Below are positions 34,653 to 45,734 of a stretch of DNA of 64,000 nucleotides, piece by piece; within the stretch, counting starts at the first letter, position 1, and every line of letters begins with the position of its first letter. The position numbers and the translations under genes were made by a program. The DNA comes from Cryptomeria japonica (lineage: Eukaryota > Streptophyta > Pinopsida > Cupressales > Cupressaceae). The stretch spans positions 669,256,852 through 669,320,851 of the forward strand of contig NC_081412.1 of NCBI RefSeq assembly GCF_030272615.1. The letters are read 5' to 3'. The notes under the pieces were generated by a model. That model saw nothing but the letters and a program-made list of their open reading frames with translations. It did not search any database and had not been told where the DNA came from.

Positions 34653-35092
34653 TGAAGGGGTGGATGGAGAAACATATTCAATCAAACACAGAAATTAAGC
34701 ACACATAAACTGGGTCGCGGCTATTCTAGTTCCAAAACAGACCTGTCGTACAGCGTGTTAGTGACAGGTTAGTCAATCACAACCGTTTAACTGCAAAATT
34801 GACGGTGTAAAATGCGCGACTAACACGCGTGTTAGTCAATCCGTACTGTCTTTTTGAAGCCAGAATAGACGCGTCCTATTGTGCTGCTGCAGAAAACATA
34901 CACTTATTGCTTTCCTTAGACGCATTACATCTACTTCTATTTATAGAGGGCTTTTGAAGAATGTAGAAGTTTCTGGGTTCATCTATGGATTAATGACTTT
35001 CCAGATTTATCTATTTTCCCTAATATTTTTTGAGGGCACATTTAGTACGGTCTGTGGTGGTAGCTGGTAGAAATTATGAGACTGTTCTAACA
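34653..35092 (-). repeat. 5' LTR of element D, with insertion
   Basis: It is 440 bases against 275 in the partner LTR. The difference is the foldback element at 34713-34876. TATAAATA on the minus strand is at about 34938-34945. Confidence 0.85.
34713..34876. mobile_element. MITE-like foldback inside one LTR of element D
   Basis: The 164-base segment begins GGTCGCGGCTATTCTAGTTC and ends, read in reverse complement, GGACGCGTCTATTCTGGCTT. These are terminal inverted repeats of about 28 bases with a few mismatches. The sister LTR reads AAATTG-TATTG across the site, so insertion lies exactly between those words. No clear target duplication is visible and there is no coding capacity. The superfamily is undetermined. 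Confidence 0.75.
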
Positions 35093-35097
35093 CTAAG

Positions 35098-37959
35098 TAA
35101 CATATTAAGTCTAGAGAATGTTAGTTAATTCTGAGAGTGTAACACTATTAAGTTTTAGAAATCAGAATTTAATGTATGTGATTTAGGGCATTTGTAGAAC
35201 AAAATTGAAAAATCCATAATTCATAAATTTCTTTTATTATATTGTTGTTTACTGTTTTGGTAACTTATCACGTAGTACAAAATTGTAAAAAGCATAATTG
35301 TTAGATTTCTACCTATTCGAAAGTCATTATTTTAAGTATATAATATTATTAGTCAGTAGTCATTTTTGGCATATCATGTTTAGTTTTTAAAATTATTTTA
35401 CAAATATCTAAGTTTTTTATAAAATAATGTAAATGTAATGCTTTTGGTAGTACACAATGAAATGATCAATGAATAGTTGAGTGTTAAAACTTTTAAAGTA
35501 GTTTGACAAAATTTTGTGTTTGAATATTTAATCGTTGGTGTGTTCGATTCATTTCTACCCACCCCCAACATTTGTTGAACAGTTTTACACTAAGTTCTCC
35601 TATTGTTTTAAATGCTCGATATGAATGAGAGTCTAAGAACGATTTAAATAGATTCATTTTGTCAAAAGTCATCCAAGATACAATCTTGACCTCATCCCTT
35701 ATCTTGCTGGGGTCTTGCACTCAAACGAGTTGATCTTTAGTGGACAGATTTAAAACCATTCAACTTCATTAATGTACCAATAGCTTATCATTTACTTTGA
35801 AACTTGTGTTTAGAAGTCCAATAACTTTTACACTTTGAAAAAATATTTACTTATGAAAAAAGTTGTTGATTTGTTTAATATTTTCATTTGTAATTTTTTT
35901 TTAAATGTTAATTTATTTTTTAATTGATTTATAAAAATTTATGAAGAAAAATATTTTTTTTATGAAAAAATATAAGATCATTTTGAAAGTGAGATGGAAT
36001 AAAAATTTAATCAAAATTTTGAAGTTTTTCATTTCCCTAACATTTTCATTAATAGTGAGCCATTAATGGAAGATAAGGTTTGGAAGGTGGAACTTTCATA
36101 TAGTGGTAATTGAATGCTACCTAATAATTTACACTTTTTTTTTTTTCTTTCTTTTAGGTTTTGTGAGGAATATAAATACTTTTTAACACTTGTCGTTTAA
36201 ACAATGTAGTGATTGTCTTATAAATTTGTCATTTATTGATGTTTGTCTACATGAGTTGGGTTTGATTATTGCAGGTAGTACATCTTTGTCAATTTTGTAC
36301 GTTCATTTTGATTATGGATGGTTGTTATTGAGCACTTACAATTAAGAGAAAAGTTGGTTTCTCATAGATTATATTTAAGAGATTGTGAGTCTTTTAAGTT
36401 TTTGTTTGTTGTTATTGGAGAACTCAAGATTGATCACTAACTACATAGTGTTTGAGTGTGCTATAAATCTTCCATTTTCTATTAAATAAATATTATATGT
36501 CTAATTTTTTTTATGTACGATTCATTTTTTCATGTTTTATATTCAATTTTTTTCAAACTAATATTCAATTTTTCTATATTATGTGTTTTATAATTAAACA
36601 ATCCTAAAATACATATTCATTACTAAAAATTCATGAAGTGAAGTGCACCAATACTTATTGATGATGCTAGATTAATACAAAATAAAAATGAAAAATAAAT
36701 AATTAAAAATTGTAAAAAATAAGAAAGTTATACACCATCATATAAGATGATTTACATGACACTTTCTCTTCAATATATTCTCATAAATATTCTTTAATGA
36801 AATCATTGATTTTACATGGCTCGCTACCAATATATACTAAACTCTTGACTTTATGTTTTTCTTTAATATAAGAATATATTTTGGAATCTCGTTTGAAGTA
36901 ATTATTTCTATTATATAGGCATAATTTTATTGCTAGACTAAGGCCACTCTTCCTTATTCCTACTTGAAATTATTATGGCCCATATTCATGAACAAGAAAT
37001 ATCCTTTACGAAGGTATTTTAATTAACAAATTTTGAAATAAAAAAATTCCACTTTTGTTGCTCATTCAATTATGTCCATTAACAATTACATGTAAGTAGT
37101 TGAACATCGAACAAGTAAATATTTTATAATTTATAATATTGTAACATTGTAATTACAAATAATTTAATATTGTTGATTGTGTGATTGTATCACCCTTTAT
37201 CAATTGAGATGTGTTGTAAGAGCTTCCATAGTTCATTTGTATGATTTGCATTTTCTATTAAACAAAATATAATTTCTTTTTTCAATTCAAAATTTGTTGT
37301 TCTTACTTCGTTTCAATTATTTGTAATTTTGATATCTTTATAACTAAATATTATACAGAATGTTGAGTACATGTTAACCATTTTTTATAAGAAATTTAAA
37401 AGTGTAGATTTTGTTTTCTTGAAGCATTAAGTATTCTCCTCTCTTGCATTCTTAATGCTTTAGAGAATACAAAAAATTTAATTTTAAGATTTCTAATTGT
37501 AGGTACATCAGAAATTCCCAAAGACATTAAGTTCACTATCAAATTTAGATTAGTTAAGAAAGTCAACTTAGTCTTTTATCTTATATTACATTCTCAATTA
37601 TAGTGACTATTACAAGCAATTGGTTACTTTGTGGTTATTGCAACAACAACATAATGTATTTCTTTGAAATAATTTATTTTTCTTGACTAGCATAAATGAA
37701 TAGTCAAAGTATTTATGTTGCTCTATTATTGGTATCCCGCATATGAAGTTTATGGCCAATAGAGTCTACAATGGCAAGTAGGTGTTAGGATAGATGATTC
37801 AACCTAGAAAATGCAAGAGACTTTTTATGCATGGACAAGACTTTTTTCTCCTTACTATGTTGGATATGTTTGATGGGAGCCCATGTAGAAGTTAGAAGAT
37901 TTAAGACTACTATTCTCTCATGATAAAATATACTTGTAAACAATAGTGAAATGCTTGTA
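35098..37959. other. AT-rich spacer, no gene seen
   Basis: This follows the displaced 3' flank of the TNL gene. It is strongly AT-rich with no recognised domain, LTR or RNA gene. Short open frames (for example on the minus strand at 35493-35720) have no support. Confidence 0.55.
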
Positions 37960-38253
37960 TGAATATACATACTATATGTTTTTGATTAAGATAAAACGGG
38001 TTTTACAGGAACCTGAAACCCAAATTCAAATACTGAAAAATTAACCAGTAGCAAACCAGAGAAGAACCAATAGCTAAAGGGAAACCCAAACAGGGGAGAT
38101 GCCCCACAAAGCCCACCAAAAAAGAATAGAGAAACCTAGGAAAATCTACCAAAAACTAACCAAAGAACTAACCAAGAGCTTCCATAAGCTCAAAGTTTTT
38201 CTAAATTATACTTTTGTTAATTTCTTCGAGCTCCTCCATGATGAACCTTGTGG

Positions 38254-39774
38254 TACCTTTCTACTGGTTCCCGCTCCTAGTCCAGGTAGAAGGTCCAGTA
38301 GACACTTGCACATCTGCCCAATGTTGATTTATATCCAAATTTTTCTTTTTTGACTTGGCAATTGGTGGTGGAATACTGCTAAGGAGTTGGGCTTTCTGAA
38401 TGACAATTTTCTCATTCACATTTTTTAGGCTTTCAACATTGTTGTTCATAGCCTCTTTGCTAATATCCACCAAACCCCCAAGATTTCCCTTTAGTTCATC
38501 CATACCCTTCTCCAGATTGGCAATCCTAGCTTCATGCTAAGTTTTCATGACCTTCACATCTTCAGTTAGTTTTTGAGTCATATTCAAGAGCTTATCAGTT
38601 TTATCTAGCATCGGGTTCTCAGTAAAAGTGTTGATAATATATTTTATGCCCTGATTGATGAGAAGGATTTCACTAATCACCCAACGGAAGCACTTCTCCT
38701 GAATAGTGATCGAATAAGCTAGTACTTCAATATCCACCTCATCGAATTTGCTATCTGCTAGGTCTACCTGGTCTACATTGAGGGGAATATCGAATTTAAT
38801 CTCGTCTTCCCCTTTATCTTTTGTCTCCACTGATTTCCCCACGTTTTTCTTTTTAGAGATATTATGGCCCAATTCTTGGGGTTTGGAAGGAGGGGCTTTG
38901 AATTTTTTAGCTACAAGTCCAGGATGGGATTTACTCTTTCTGCTACTGTTGGTGTTGGGAGTGGCCTTCTCGGGGGGTTTCTCTTCATCCAAGGTCCAGT
39001 ATTCAGGGTCATCATCTAGCACATGGAGGTCATGACAATCCATGGCCAACTCATCTGACCCCTTATCATCAATTTTAGTGTCTGACACCACTTGTACATT
39101 GGGTCTTGCCGAGGGCTTAAGGTTGGTTTTTAAAATTGAGAATAGGGGAGAGCTTGACCTCATGCACTTTGGCATATTCCATGATAAGGAGAATCAACCC
39201 CTCATGTAAAACAACGTTATCACTATTTTTGGCATGATTGATAGACTACGCTCCAAGGAAGAAAGTAAATTTAAAATGGCATAGAAATTTTCCTATCATC
39301 CCTAAAATGATTTAAAATAGTGAAGTGATAGGAAAAAATACCAGCGAATTAGCCATCCAAGGTGATGTAACTCATAATAACCTCTGCCACATCCGCCTAG
39401 AGACTCATGAGATATTTTCTATTACAGCCCCCATCAGCCATTTTCCTTACTTTGTCCCTTTCACTCTGTTTGTCAAAGAACACATATAGGGCTTCCTCCA
39501 TCACCTTCCGCTCTTTGTAAGTTATTTTTCCTTTCATTTTCAAACCAGTAATTTCAGTAATAAATGCCTCATCCACTCTGAATTCAGCACCATAAGCACT
39601 GAGAATGTCGTTACTCCAACCCTTCACGAACCCTTCTGTCACCTTGGGATCTTGGCCATGTAGTTTTTTGAGGTATCGTACAAGACCGTTGTCCAAAATT
39701 TAAGCCCACATTTCCTTATTTTGTTCCCATTGCTGGAATGAAGTTAGGTCCATTATGTTGTTATCTCCCCCCAT
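38254..39774 (-). pseudogene. Unidentified coding region carried in the LINE insert
   Basis: The ATG at 39774 (MGGDNNIMDLTSFQQWEQNK) is followed by one TAA and then YLKKLHGQDPKVTEGFVKGW and VDEAFITEITGLKMKGK. A broken middle has several stops (EVIMSYITLDG, YHFTILNHFRDD, HEGLILLIMEYAKVHEVK). An open stretch of 212 codons follows at 39175-38537, acidic and Lys/Ser/Pro-rich, ending in a coiled-coil-like part (LEKGMDELKGNLGGLVDISK). Total length is about 500 residues. I do not recognise the family. It may be a repeat-associated plant protein gene captured by, or adjacent to, the LINE. Stops and frameshifts mark it as a pseudogene. Confidence 0.5.
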
Positions 39775-39899
39775 GGTCGAACTACCCTTGTTGATTTGGA
39801 GGTTCATAGTGTTAATCACAAACCTAAACTAGGAGACACAAAACCAGGTGGCCAAGAACAATCTGGAATCCCTAGCATTATATCACTTCCAGTTTTTAC

Positions 39900-40330
39900 A
39901 GGACATGGCTTTACTCATATGATAAGATATCATCATTAATATTCATCTGTTGGGAAAAAACAAGATTTTTAGCATCCCTTCATGTCAACTCACACAAGTG
40001 TATTGGGAATGTTTCCCCTGCCACCCACTATTTAGTTTTCTCATTCACCACATCCAAGTTGTCCATGTAATCTACAGGTAGATTTCCTTCTCGAAAAACA
40101 TGGGTTCTTCAAATTTTATCCAACTTGGCAATCATTACAAGGTAATAATGGATTAAATGTTTGATTTTCCAACTGGGTGGGCATTTGTTTAATTAGACAA
40201 TTAATGATATTAAGGGAATCACTTTCAAGCCATACCTATTTATGCTCCCCATGAATAGCAATTTGAATCCCAATGTAAGTTGCATTTGCTTCAACAAACT
40301 GGTTTGTCTGAGTATCTATTGGGAGTGTCA
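39900..40330 (-). pseudogene. RNase H domain of a LINE
   Basis: The minus strand reads NQFVEANATYIGIQIAIHGE, VWLESDSLNIINCLIKQ and later REGNLPVDYMDNL. These match the order of the Glu, Asp and terminal REGN..AD motifs in the RNase H domain at the end of plant LINE ORF2. The domain lacks its first strand because the element is 5'-truncated. A TAG and a frameshift interrupt it. Confidence 0.75.
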
Positions 40331-40739
40331 GTGTTGAATATACATACTATATGTTATCTCTAAAGATATTGATTAAATAAATCCCAAATAACAAGGCACA
40401 TTCATTTTGTTGGGGTCCTAAAGGTGCTAATTTAAGATTTTGCATTTTATCTTTTTGTTTTTTTCTATTATTTTTGGAGATTTTCCATGAAAGATTTGAA
40501 TTGGGTGTGAAAGTGATTGAGTGTGATTAATATATTTTGTTTGGAGTGATAAGGTTGGTATTAGCTTGTATTTTTTTTTAAAATGGAGATTCTATTAAAA
40601 AAGTATTCGGATTCAATTTTTCGTATTTGGAAAATTAAAATCCAAATGTAACTAATGAATAATTTTTTATCAATAATAGTAAGTAGAAAGGAAAAACCAT
40701 CTATATATGCAAATATGTTATTGGATTGAAATTGTTGAG

Positions 40740-41040
40740 ATGATAAATCCAAAGCTATTATTGGTCTTTCTCTTGCTTACTCTAAGTTATACCATATAGA
40801 TTTAAATAAATCATCACCAAAAGTTTGGGATGATTTGAATAAATTATTTGGAGCAAAATAACTTAATACAAGTTCTTTTTTCTAAAACATCAATTATTTA
40901 GGTTCAAAATGGAAGATTAAATCACAATGCCAAATTACATAAGTAATACGTGGTCTCTCATTAGGTAGCCCGTAGAAGTTAAGGCTCTAGTAGATGATGA
41001 TGATGATGATTCTAGAGCTATCTTGTCAAACAATTTGAAT
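40740..41040 (+). pseudogene. Copia gag relic
   Basis: Conceptual reading gives ALAIIGLSLAYSKLYHIDLN, then SSPKVWDDLNKLFGAK, a lysine-rich stretch and ALVDDDDDDSRAILS. This is the typical arrangement of a copia UBN2 gag (WD.L...F). Stops and frameshifts are frequent and no LTRs are seen. Confidence 0.55.
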
Positions 41041-41204
41041 TTAAAATATAATAATGTTATTTTTTATTCTAAATGAAAAAAGTTCTAAAATCGTAGAAGA
41101 TATAATATCAACCCTATTCTAGTAAAAGAAAATATAACAAATATAAAATGTACAAAATTTGATTCTCAACAAGAGAATGCACTATATTCATTGCTGGTGT
41201 AATG

Positions 41205-41400
41205 GGCACTATTTTGGTTTGGGGCCCAAGACTAAAAAATAATGGGGCCCTATTATGCTTTGGGGCCCAAATTGAAATAGGGACCTGTTTTATTTCATAT
41301 AAAATGGGGCCCTGTTTTGTGAAAGTATTTTAACAGAAAAAAAACATAACGAGGACCCATTATTTAAATGAGTTCCCCTTTATAAAATGGGTCCCCATTA
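41205..41400. other. GGGCCC-rich foldback-like segment
   Basis: The palindrome GGGGCCC recurs at about 41220, 41248, 41265 and 41308. AATAATGGGG(C/A)CC words near 41240 are inverted relative to GGTCCCCATTATTTAAA near 41385, so the segment could fold on itself. No coding capacity; possibly a decayed MITE. Confidence 0.35.
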
Positions 41401-41778
41401 TTTAAAAATTTGAAAACTACCTTGACATGTGCCTCAAGATTCGTGTAAAGTTAGGCCTAGAATGTCCAAACCTAAGAATTGGAATTAGAAGTACAAGGTT
41501 GGACTGTGTGAGTAACAAAATACCAACTTTAGGCATATGTTTAATACTCAATTTTACAAAAATTATTAGACAAAATTAAAACCCATTAGAGATTACATTG
41601 TGTAGATTCCAAACATATAATTTAAAAAAAAATAATTTTTTTTTTTTCATTTTTAACTAATTTGTACCAAATTTGGTTGATAAACTTGAAATATTAAGTT
41701 TTCTTATTTATTTAATAATTTAATAATTTTTACGTTTTTTGAAAAATAAACCATATGACATCAATCTGCAAAGAATTC

Positions 41779-42726
41779 TGTAGACATATAAAAATGACCA
41801 CTTTCCTAAGTGAATATTTAATATTCTTTTTTAACCTCTTTCCTCTATTTAATTAAATTATTCACATTCATCTATTTGATTAAATAAGTTACTCAATTTA
41901 TTTAATTAAGTTCACCTAACCCTTTCATAGCCTTTAATTAAATAAATCACTTTATTTAATTAAATCCCCTTTCTCCCCTTTTAATTAAATTTACATTTAA
42001 TTAAATTGTTCATTGCAAATAAATGAATTTAATTTATTTATTTAAATCCCCCACTTGTATTTATGCAAGTTGCATCTATTTTTGTTAAAATAAAGTAATT
42101 TATTTTAATTAAAATTACCCTCGATCCACTTGTAAAATCCTACATCTCCCACTTGCCTCTCTAAACCCCCTTCTAGATTCATCCAAACACTTCTATTTTA
42201 GCCTAATCCATTTCCTAAATATTATCGCATCCCTAAACAAAGGGAAGTCACTTCTCAAACCCTCAAAGTCTTTGAAAACCATTAAAGGCTTTATGTCCTC
42301 AACAAGTTAACCTCCAAAGTTTTCCAAACCATTAATGGTTAACTCAACCTTCTTGCATGATTAGAGACTTTCTCTCTAACTCAACCCTCATCTAACCGAA
42401 GGGTCTCATCAGGCATTCATTTCTTTGACCATGGTTATTCCTTTAACCCTTGCACAAGAGTTTACCCCTTGGGTAAAAGCTTTGTCCAATGGATAACCCT
42501 AACCTAACCTTAACCCTTACCTTCTAGGGTAACCATCATGTCTTCTCAAGCATTTAATGCTTCTTACATCTCCTCTCAAGCAATCTTATGTTGACAATTA
42601 TCACCATTTCGTTGGTGAGAATTGTAAACATGGATTGATAACTTTCAATCCTGACCCTTGATAAGATCATCCAATCCTGACCATTCATTGTCCTGTTTTT
42701 CCTATAAATAGAGCCCTCCTTCTATC
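41779..42726 (+). repeat. Left part of old gypsy-type LTR G
   Basis: It opens TGTAGACATATAAAAATG, a diverged form of the TGTAGACACCTAAAA opening of LTRs C and F. It carries the same TTTAATTAAAT-rich stretch and has TATAAATA at 42703-42710 before GAGCCC. It is cut at 42726 by gypsy C and resumes at 60574. Confidence 0.65.
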
Positions 42727-43492
42727 TGTAGACACCTAAAATTGTCCTGTCTAATTAAATAAATATCTTTATTTATTTAATTATTTAAGCCTAATTCTTC
42801 TATTAATTAAATAAATCTGTATTTATTTAATTAATTCATTTATCCTCTTCTAAGCCTTATTTCTTATTTAAATAAATATATTTATTTATTTAAATTATCC
42901 TTTTTCTAAATTAAATAAATAATTTATTTATTTAATTGATCCCACTTCTTCTATTAATTAAATAAATTGTTATTTATTTAATTAATTCATTAAACTTTTC
43001 TACCCATGAGACATGTCATTCATCTCTTAATTCCTACACTACCTACCTTCTTATTATTTTCTTATTTCTTTTACCTACCCTCTAATCCTAGCCGACCATT
43101 TATCTTTTACACCTCTCAATCTTATCCCTCCATTTCTTACAGTGTCTTCTATATAAGGAGATGCTTCCTTCATTATCAACCCCCAGCTATGCTTTCGAAC
43201 TTTCATATGCGATCAAACCTACTTGCAACCACATTTCCATTCTTTGTTGAGCTCTTGTGCATATATAAAATCTGAGAGCAAATATATCAAGCAAGATCAA
43301 TGGAGATAGGAAGAATGGAGATTCAAACCCTATTGGACATGTGATTGTATAACTTTGTGATTTTATTTGATTTGGATTGTCTTAGGCAATCTTCATATGT
43401 TATGGTGGATCTTTGTTGTTGTTAGGCTAGGGTTTTGTGGTTGAATCCATTTTAGTCTTTCAATATTGTTGTTTCCATTTTTACCATAAACA
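42727..43492 (+). repeat. 5' LTR of gypsy C
   Basis: TGTAGACACC ... CCATAAACA. It contains a series of TTTATTTAATTAA words at 42750-42990 and a TATATAA box at about 43150-43156. Confidence 0.93.
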
Positions 43493-45734
43493 TTTTGGCA
43501 CGCCCGATGGGACTCTTGTCCCTTTTGCATTTAACATCTTTTGTTGCCAATTTTGTGTTTTTGAAGTTGCAGATCTGACATTTTCAACAAACTTTCAACA
43601 TTTCCACGTCTGCACATACTGGAACCATGTTTTTTCTTTTCTGTTGCGTCTGTGACCTTTGTAATCGTGTCTATATTAGACATTATTTTATCTTATTTTG
43701 CAGATTGCAAGGTTCTGTCTCTATTTTCAAACTGCGTCTGTGCACCTTTCAAACGTGTCTGTGTTCGGGAGTCGCGTCTATGTTATCTAGGTGCGTTTGT
43801 GAAGGATTAAGGCACATTTGTGATTTTCTGCCGCGTCTGCGTTAGGTTTAATCGCATTTCTGTTTCAGATCTTGCATTTTTCAGTTTTTGATATAGTTTT
43901 GAGGCTTTATTTCGTCATTTGGATTTCAAATCTGGTTTATTTTGGGCTAACACCTTATGATCTAGCTAGCAAAATTGGTGCAGCTTGTCTTGGAAGCGAA
44001 TCTTCTTGTCGAAGGCCCCTATTTCATAAAGTCTTTTGGATCTAAAATTTACCTAACTTATGTGCTTGCAGGAGGGGTATTATTGCAAAACTACTAACAA
44101 ATCTTTGTTGCAGAACTTTGGAAAGGGTTTTTGATCTTTATTTTGTGCCTTGTTTTCATAGACTAGCAAACACTTGAATTGGTGCCTTAAAATTGAACCA
44201 ACATCTTTTGTGTCTTGAGCAATAGGCTCTTTTTTGTTTAATCTCTAGAGGGCATGTCTCCCCGTGTGGTCATTAGGACTACTAGTGAGGAGAGATCGAC
44301 CCAAGTGGTAGCAAGGAAAACCCACCTCTTTTGAATCACTATAAATAACTGTATCCATGGTGAAAGCCATGGGTAACGTGTGTTGATTAGTTCATACCAA
44401 CACTATGTCTCTCCATAAACCTGTTTGATCAAATTTATTTGATCAGTTCTAGGGCGTAACCCCTACTAGCTGAGAGCCTTCTGTATTTACAGAGCTGAAA
44501 GTGTTGCATGTATGACCACATTAGTGGATGCCCTTACTATCACCTTTTTGTTTTAGAAAGCCAAAATCCTTCTAGTTGATGGGGTGGGAGGTCGGACCTC
44601 TAGAGCAGCCCATACACATACGGTTCTTAGTAGAGATAAAAGGTTCACCACGAGGATTTTTCGTGGGGACTGATGCTTGGCTGTCCTGAGAAGTGAGTAC
44701 CGAGGGTGGAGCCAGTGGGGTCAAGCATCTAAGTATCCACTCTGAATAGCGTAGCCTCAGGGGAAACCCCATGTGGGACCAACAACTATTGTCCTAGCCA
44801 GCCATAAGAATTATGCTTGTCTTCTTTTAAAACATTCAAACATTCAAGATCAAACATCAAAACATTGTGTCTTCAAGTGTATGCAAAACATGTTTACATC
44901 AAACAAAACACTTTTTTTTGAGTCATTTTGAGTCTAAACACTTACAAACATTGAGTCTTAATCAAAATTGTGTCCTCTTTTCATAGAAAAACAATCAAAA
45001 ATTCAGATTTGGTCACAACAAACAACTTTACAAATTGGAAAAATTGCACTCAGTTTCTAGAAACGCATTTGTGTTTGATAGAACTACATTTGTGTCATTT
45101 AGTCGCGTCTGTGAAGGGCAGAAATGCATCTGTGTTCTCTTAAGCAACATTACAATCACAAAATCTTAGAAACACGTTTGTATTGGATAGAACGACATCT
45201 GTGTTGTTTAACTGTGCCTGTGAAGTATACAGGCACGTCTGTGTTCAGAATTGGAAAAATTTACAGTCCAGCAAACAAGAGCAGTCTATTTTAGACTTAT
45301 TGAGCTTCCTAGGTTATCTCTTCAGGTTTTGATCTAGCATTCAGCCTATTTCTGGGTCTCACATAGTTCATCATTTCTTTACATCTTGCACTACATTCAC
45401 ATTTGTCTAAACTTGAGTCAAAAGGTCACTTGCTTGTCCTCATATTGCTTTGTCAACACACTACACACAACAACATTTTTCTAAGTGGTCCCTCATCAAG
45501 GTCTATCACCTTTGGGTCTCATTTGGTCTTACTTAGAGTCAAGGTCAACTTACCTCATCAAGAGAAACTATCATCTCTTTGGAAGCCACACCTACTCTAC
45601 TATATACATACTTGTTCTTACACTTTGGACATTACAAGAACACCTCAGATTCATTTACATTCCATCCAACTCTTGGTCTTCCATACTCTTTCCATTTTTA
45701 TCTAGTCTCACACATCTTGGTCAAGAAATAGTTC
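43493..45734 (+). other. Leader of gypsy C, with primer site and motif arrays
   Basis: TTTTGGCACGCCCGATGGGAC follows the LTR and is the probable primer site (43496-43513); I cannot assign the tRNA. The leader has no long gene-like frame. Two clusters of a degenerate GCRTYTGTG motif lie at about 43605-43865 (about ten copies, for example 43646, 43734, 43754, 43793) and 45065-45245 (about eight copies, for example 45065, 45105, 45126, 45234). A segment at 44240-44345 is shared with element F. Confidence 0.7.

Larger units (their letters stand above)
31974..35092 (-). mobile_element. Gag-only LTR element D
   Basis: Direct repeats at 31974-32248 and 34653-35092 open (minus strand) with TGTTAGAACA and end CCTTCA. 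The right one is the 5' LTR: it is followed on the minus strand by an initiator tRNA-Met primer site. A purine run AAGGGAGAGAA precedes the left LTR. TTAAG (31969-31973) and CTAAG (35093-35097) form a 4/5 target duplication. The interior carries a gag-like region but no recognisable protease, RT or integrase, so it fits the small gag-only (TR-GAG / TRIM-like) class and would need help from another element. Confidence 0.85.
37960..40355 (-). mobile_element. 5'-truncated LINE with 21-bp target duplication
   Basis: An identical 21-base sequence stands at 37960-37980 and 40335-40355 (starting TGAATATACATAC). On the minus strand the insert opens inside an RNase H domain of LINE type. It ends CCTGTAAAACCCGTTTTATC followed by TTAATCAAAAA, an A-rich tail next to the target duplication. 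A long target duplication, 5' truncation and A-rich 3' end together indicate target-primed reverse transcription. Between the RNase H part and the tail lies a separate coding region (38254-39774). Confidence 0.8.

Noticed and set aside
42750-43000. TTTATTTAATTAA words as a separate satellite
   Set aside because: They are part of the LTR itself and recur at the same place in the 3' LTR and in LTRs F and G.
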